The notes below the pieces were generated by a model. It was not told the DNA's origin, made no database searches, and saw only the letters and a program-made list of their open reading frames with translations. 64,000 nucleotides of DNA from Flavobacterium arcticum (GTDB lineage: Bacteria; Bacteroidota; Bacteroidia; Flavobacteriales; Flavobacteriaceae): positions 248,001 through 312,000 of the forward strand of contig NZ_CP031188.1 in NCBI RefSeq assembly GCF_003344925.1. The letters are read 5' to 3'. The number at the start of each line of letters is the position of its first letter. Position 1 is the first letter of the stretch. The position numbers were made by a program, and so were the translations under genes. Positions 60,308-64,000 of the stretch are shown piece by piece.

Positions 60308-62629
60308 ATGGAGTTAGAAATACAAATTACGGGAAACAAAATATATGCTCCCCTTTTAGGCAAAGAGTTAATACTAACCCCCGAAGAACGTATTAGGCAA
60401 AAATATATTTGTAGGTTAGTAAACCACTACGGTTACTCTTTAGACCAAATGCAACAAGAAGTTACATTAACGGGTTCTAAAAGAGGTACAGGGCGTGCCA
60501 GTGCCGATATTGTTATATGGCGAAGTAAAGAGGATCGATTAAAAAACATTAACCCCATTATTGTAGTAGAATGTAAAGCCGATTATATAACCATATCAAC
60601 TGAAGACTATTATCAGGGACAAAATTATGCCCGATTTGCCAACGCTCCTTTTTTTGTTACTACTAATGAAAAAGAAACTAAAGTATTTAAGGTAAACTTA
60701 GAAATCACTCCTAAAACGTTGAGTGACGAAATTTTAGATATACCTAATGCTACAGAAGCTAACAGTAATAACGAAGTCCTTAAACTATTAGCAAAAACAA
60801 AGGCTTTTGAAAGAGATGAGTTTTCTAAACTACTTTTTCAGTGTCATAATGTTATTAGAAATAACGATAAATTATCTCCAGAGGCTGCATTTGATGAAAT
60901 AAGCAAAATATTGTTTATGAAAATAAGGTACGAACGTAACCCTGATGAAGATAATATTTTTACCCTTAATCAATTTGAAAAGCAAGAGCGTAACTACGAA
61001 AAAAACATACGCCCTGTTAATGTAAAAAGGAATGGTCCTAAAGACGATATTCCTTATATGGATTATTGGTTTGAGTTAACCAAAGACGAATTTGAAGATG
61101 ATGAGCTATTTGATAAAAATGATAAAATAAGGATTAAACAAGGCTCATTTAAAGAAATTGTAAAAAAGCTACAGAAGTATAACCTTTCTACTACTTCAGA
61201 CGATGTTAAAGGTATAGCATTTGAGGAGTTTTTGGGAGGAACTTTTAGAGGCGAGCTCGGTCAGTTTTTTACCCCGAGAACGGTAGTTGATTTTATTATA
61301 GAGGTTTTAGACCCGCAAGAAGATGAAGTAATATGCGACCCATGTTGTGGGTCGGGTGGTTTTCTTATTAAAGCCTTTGAACACGTAAGAGATAAAATTG
61401 AGCAAGAAATAAAAATTGAAAAAGATAAGGTAAACGCAGCTTTTGATGAAATAGCAGAAGCCACAAAAGATGTTGAGGCACTAAATGAAGTTTCTAACGA
61501 GATTATACATAAACTAAGCTATGAAACCCAAATAAGAAAACGAGAAGAACAAGATAGGGCAAGGAGAACCGATATGTATATTTCAAGGTTAGAAAAGCTT
61601 TCATCTACCTGTATTTTTGGCACAGATGCTAACCCCCGCATGGCACGTACTGCAAAAATGAACATGATAATGCATGGCGATGGTCATGGTGGTGTACATC
61701 ATAGAGATGGCTTGCTGAACATTAATGGTATTTTCGAAAATCGGTTTGATGTTATTTTAACCAACCCTCCTTTTGGTTCGAGGGTAGAAAAGTCTTCGAT
61801 AATTACCAAAGCCGATCAAATTACAGATGAAAACCGTATAGCTCGTTACAAAAAAATGTATGGCGATAGCACTTATACTAAAGCTATGCAACAAATTAAC
61901 AATAACATAGACGAACCGTTACTTAACACCTTACACATAGGTAAAAAAGGCATGAGTGGGCTTACAGAGGTATTGTTTATAGAGCGTTGCATTAACCTAT
62001 TAAAACCAGGAGGGCGTTTAGGTATCGTACTCCCAGAAGGAGTTTTAAATACTCAAAACCTAGCTAAGGTGCGAGAATACTTTGAAAGTACAGCAAAAAT
62101 TATACTCATAACCTCTATACCACAAGATGTATTTATGAAAAGTGGTGCTACAGTAAAATCGAGCTTAGTATTTTTAAAGAAATTTACTGATGAAGAAAAT
62201 AGGCTATGGAAAAACTATACTACCCAAGCTACTAAAGATGTAAAGGCAAAACATGCACCTGAGTTAAATAGTATTAAAGAAAAACTTATGCTAAAAGGAG
62301 CTGAAGCCCTAAATACAACTACTAAAAAAGAACTACGCCAGCAAAAAAAGAAAATTGAAGAGCAGATAGAAGTTGAAATAAGGGCAATAGTAAAAGAAAA
62401 ATTTGACTATGAAATTCCTATTGCAACAGTAGAAAAAGCAGGTATTAGCAGTACAGGTAGTATAATAGAAAATGAGCTGATAGATATAGAAAAAGAGTAT
62501 ACCCCTTACCGTATTAAAAATGAGTTATGGAAAGAACAAAAACCAAACTTTAAATATGTATGGAGTAGTAAAACAGGTAAAGTAGAGCGTGTTAAAAACA
62601 GTGCCGAAATTCAAATTATAGAATGGTAA
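60308..62629 (+). CDS. hsdM: Type I-like DNA N6-adenine methyltransferase with N-terminal nuclease-like domain
   Basis: 773 aa. Residues about 1-130 resemble the HsdR N-terminal domain with a PD-(D/E)XK-like set: SADIVIW (Asp) and VVECKAD (Glu-x-Lys). The HsdM part follows: GELGQFFTPR, motif I DPCCGSGGF and motif IV TNPPFG. A charged insertion (about 365-425) sits after motif I. Stop and hsdS start overlap (TAATG). The nuclease-like domain in cis with the methylase may mean a combined R-M polypeptide. No separate hsdR in the window. Confidence 0.85.
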   Translation: MELEIQITGNKIYAPLLGKELILTPEERIRQKYICRLVNHYGYSLDQMQQEVTLTGSKRGTGRASADIVIWRSKEDRLKNINPIIVVECKADYITISTEDYYQGQNYARFANAPFFVTTNEKETKVFKVNLEITPKTLSDEILDIPNATEANSNNEVLKLLAKTKAFERDEFSKLLFQCHNVIRNNDKLSPEAAFDEISKILFMKIRYERNPDEDNIFTLNQFEKQERNYEKNIRPVNVKRNGPKDDIPYMDYWFELTKDEFEDDELFDKNDKIRIKQGSFKEIVKKLQKYNLSTTSDDVKGIAFEEFLGGTFRGELGQFFTPRTVVDFIIEVLDPQEDEVICDPCCGSGGFLIKAFEHVRDKIEQEIKIEKDKVNAAFDEIAEATKDVEALNEVSNEIIHKLSYETQIRKREEQDRARRTDMYISRLEKLSSTCIFGTDANPRMARTAKMNMIMHGDGHGGVHHRDGLLNINGIFENRFDVILTNPPFGSRVEKSSIITKADQITDENRIARYKKMYGDSTYTKAMQQINNNIDEPLLNTLHIGKKGMSGLTEVLFIERCINLLKPGGRLGIVLPEGVLNTQNLAKVREYFESTAKIILITSIPQDVFMKSGATVKSSLVFLKKFTDEENRLWKNYTTQATKDVKAKHAPELNSIKEKLMLKGAEALNTTTKKELRQQKKKIEEQIEVEIRAIVKEKFDYEIPIATVEKAGISSTGSIIENELIDIEKEYTPYRIKNELWKEQKPNFKYVWSSKTGKVERVKNSAEIQIIEW

Positions 62630-64000
62630 TGGCAGCTACAACAAAGCAAAATATCAGTTTTATAAAATTTTCTGAATTATATAATTGGAGTCCTAGTCAC
62701 TTAATTGGGAATCATTTTAATTATAATAAGGAATTTCCTTTAATGAAAATTGGAAAATTTCTTAAAAAAAGCAATAATATCATCGTTATAGAGGATAATA
62801 AAACCTATAAGAGAGTAACTGTAAAAATTAATAATGGTGGCGTTATATTAAGAAATACAGAAATAGGAAAAAACATAGGTACAAAAAGACAATTTCTAGT
62901 AAAAGGCGGACAGTTCATTATATCTAAAATAGATGCCAGAAATGGTGCTATGGGAATAATTCCAGAAGAACTTGATGGAGCTATAGTTACTAACGATTTC
63001 CCGACCTATGAAATTGACACTAATACTATTCTAGAGCAATTTTTATTATTAATTACAACCACTAAAAAATTCACAGAATTTGCACAGAGTTGTAGTAGTG
63101 GTACAACAAATAGGCAAAGAATAGATCTTAAAAAATTTTTAGATGTTCAGATACCTCTACCCCCATTAAATGATGCAGATGCTAAAAAGCAAGGCTTACC
63201 TAACATTATAACTCAAGAAAAATTAGTAGCTGCCTATAACCAAAAAATAGCTACTGCTGCACAAGCAAAACAGGATGCTTTAGCCAAAGAAATTGAAGTA
63301 GAAACCTATTTATATAACGAGCTAGGAATACAAAAAACGGAGAAAAAAGAGACTAAGAAAGGGTTACATTTTGTAAAGTTTAAGGATATGGAAGAGTGGG
63401 GTTATGGCAGATCTACTGAACTTCTATCCTTAAAATCCACAAAATACAGCGTTATTAGTTTAAACAAAAATGAGTTTTTATATATCGATTTATTTAGAGG
63501 TAAAAGTCCAAAATACGATCAATCCGAAAGCTATATTTTGAATCAAAAATGTATCCGATGGAATTATATTGATACTCAATATATGAAATCAGTCAAAAAA
63601 GAATGGTTAGAAAAAATTGAGTCAAAATTCTTAACAAAAACTGGGGATATATTAATTAATTCAACTGGGGATGGTACAATCGGAAGATCAACAGTTGTAA
63701 GAGATACCGAAAATAATTTATTGTATGATAGCCACATTCTTTTATTACGTCTAAACAAAAAATATATTCTTCCTGAATATTTTGTAGAAATATTTAACTC
63801 TAGTTATGGTCAAAACCAAATTGAAACAGTCAAATCTGCACAATCTACAAAACAAACAGAATTAGGTTTAACTAATCTAAAAAAAATACATTTCCCTATA
63901 ATTGAAGACATTAATACTCAGAAAACGATTATAGATAATATAGAAAACTTACGTAAGGAGATAAAAACACTGAAGAAACAATATGAAAACTTACGAGAAC
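62629..64000 (+). CDS. hsdS: Type I restriction specificity subunit, cut by window end
   Basis: 457 codons open with no stop by 64000. Starts MAATTKQNISFIKF. First target-recognition domain about 1-190 with ISKIDARNGAMGI and NRQRIDLKKFLD, then a helical spacer (AKQDALAKEIEVETYL, shown in part) and a second recognition domain with LINSTGDGTIGRS and LTNLKKIHFPI, followed by the start of the second spacer helix. Directs the methylase to a bipartite DNA site. TTA/AT-rich codon use as in its neighbour. Confidence 0.85.
   Translation, partial: MAATTKQNISFIKFSELYNWSPSHLIGNHFNYNKEFPLMKIGKFLKKSNNIIVIEDNKTYKRVTVKINNGGVILRNTEIGKNIGTKRQFLVKGGQFIISKIDARNGAMGIIPEELDGAIVTNDFPTYEIDTNTILEQFLLLITTTKKFTEFAQSCSSGTTNRQRIDLKKFLDVQIPLPPLNDADAKKQGLPNIITQEKLVAAYNQKIATAAQAKQDALAKEIEVETYLYNELGIQKTEKKETKKGLHFVKFKDMEEWGYGRSTELLSLKSTKYSVISLNKNEFLYIDLFRGKSPKYDQSESYILNQKCIRWNYIDTQYMKSVKKEWLEKIESKFLTKTGDILINSTGDGTIGRSTVVRDTENNLLYDSHILLLRLNKKYILPEYFVEIFNSSYGQNQIETVKSAQSTKQTELGLTNLKKIHFPIIEDINTQKTIIDNIENLRKEIKTLKKQYENLRE

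Noticed and set aside
59850..64000. Right attachment site as a repeat of the tRNA-fMet 3' end
   Set aside because: I looked for the T-arm and acceptor sequence and did not find it; the right border must be elsewhere or beyond the window.

Overview
The window looks like a chromosomal piece of a Flavobacteriaceae (Bacteroidota) genome. Support: low GC, many lipoproteins with short SPII signals, a SusC/SusD pair, and promoters of the Bacteroidota type (TTG, about 19 nt, TAnnTTTG; a textbook case is at 38048-38077). Species cannot be named from sequence alone.

Layout. (1) 1-5.8 kb: envelope genes, including a lipoprotein metallophosphatase fused to a BamA-like barrel. (2) 5.5-28.6 kb: a large polysaccharide utilisation locus for acetylated (galacto)glucomannan, bracketed by two paralogous 86-aa genes. 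It holds a CE2-like and a SASA-type acetylesterase, GH3, GH5, GH27, an IPT-domain surface lipoprotein, SusD, SusC, an AraC regulator, two GH26 mannanases, a GPH sugar symporter, GH130 mannosylglucose phosphorylase, cellobiose 2-epimerase and a GH5_7-like mannanase. Chain cutting at the surface feeds mannobiose inward, where epimerase plus GH130 give mannose-1-phosphate and glucose. (3) 28.7-32.1 kb: housekeeping membrane genes (DUF748/AsmA-like, SemiSWEET, Na/Ca exchanger, TIGR00266/AIM24). (4) 32.1-33.06 kb: a tandem pair of about 380-bp non-coding repeats that look like structured RNA genes, followed by a NarL-type two-component system and a small unrecognised operon, then a broken Vps62-like gene.

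(5) 38.1-about 60 kb: an integrated element behind the initiator tRNA-Met gene. A tyrosine recombinase faces inward from the tRNA. Then some 24 tightly packed minus-strand genes (39.5-54.0 kb) encode many small single-membrane-span proteins, beta-rich candidate capsid proteins, fibre-like proteins, two peptidoglycan-degrading enzymes, a one-piece spanin candidate and an ArdC/zincin/P-loop ATPase fusion. No tail, terminase, portal or conjugation gene is recognisable. I read this as a putative tailless, internal-membrane provirus or a relative of one. A divergent control region (59.29-59.38 kb) with three TGTACA operators separates an XRE repressor from a leftward early operon with a replication-like protein. 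A toxin-like gene carries an eCIS-effector-type leader and a TcdA/TcdB-like glycosyltransferase domain. The palindrome RTTGCAAY is strongly concentrated in 38.7-59.84 kb (about 30 copies by eye, about 3 in the rest of the window), which outlines the element independently of gene content.

(6) 60.3-64.0 kb: a type I-like restriction-modification pair, HsdM with an N-terminal nuclease-like domain and HsdS cut by the window end. The right end of the element is not seen in the window.
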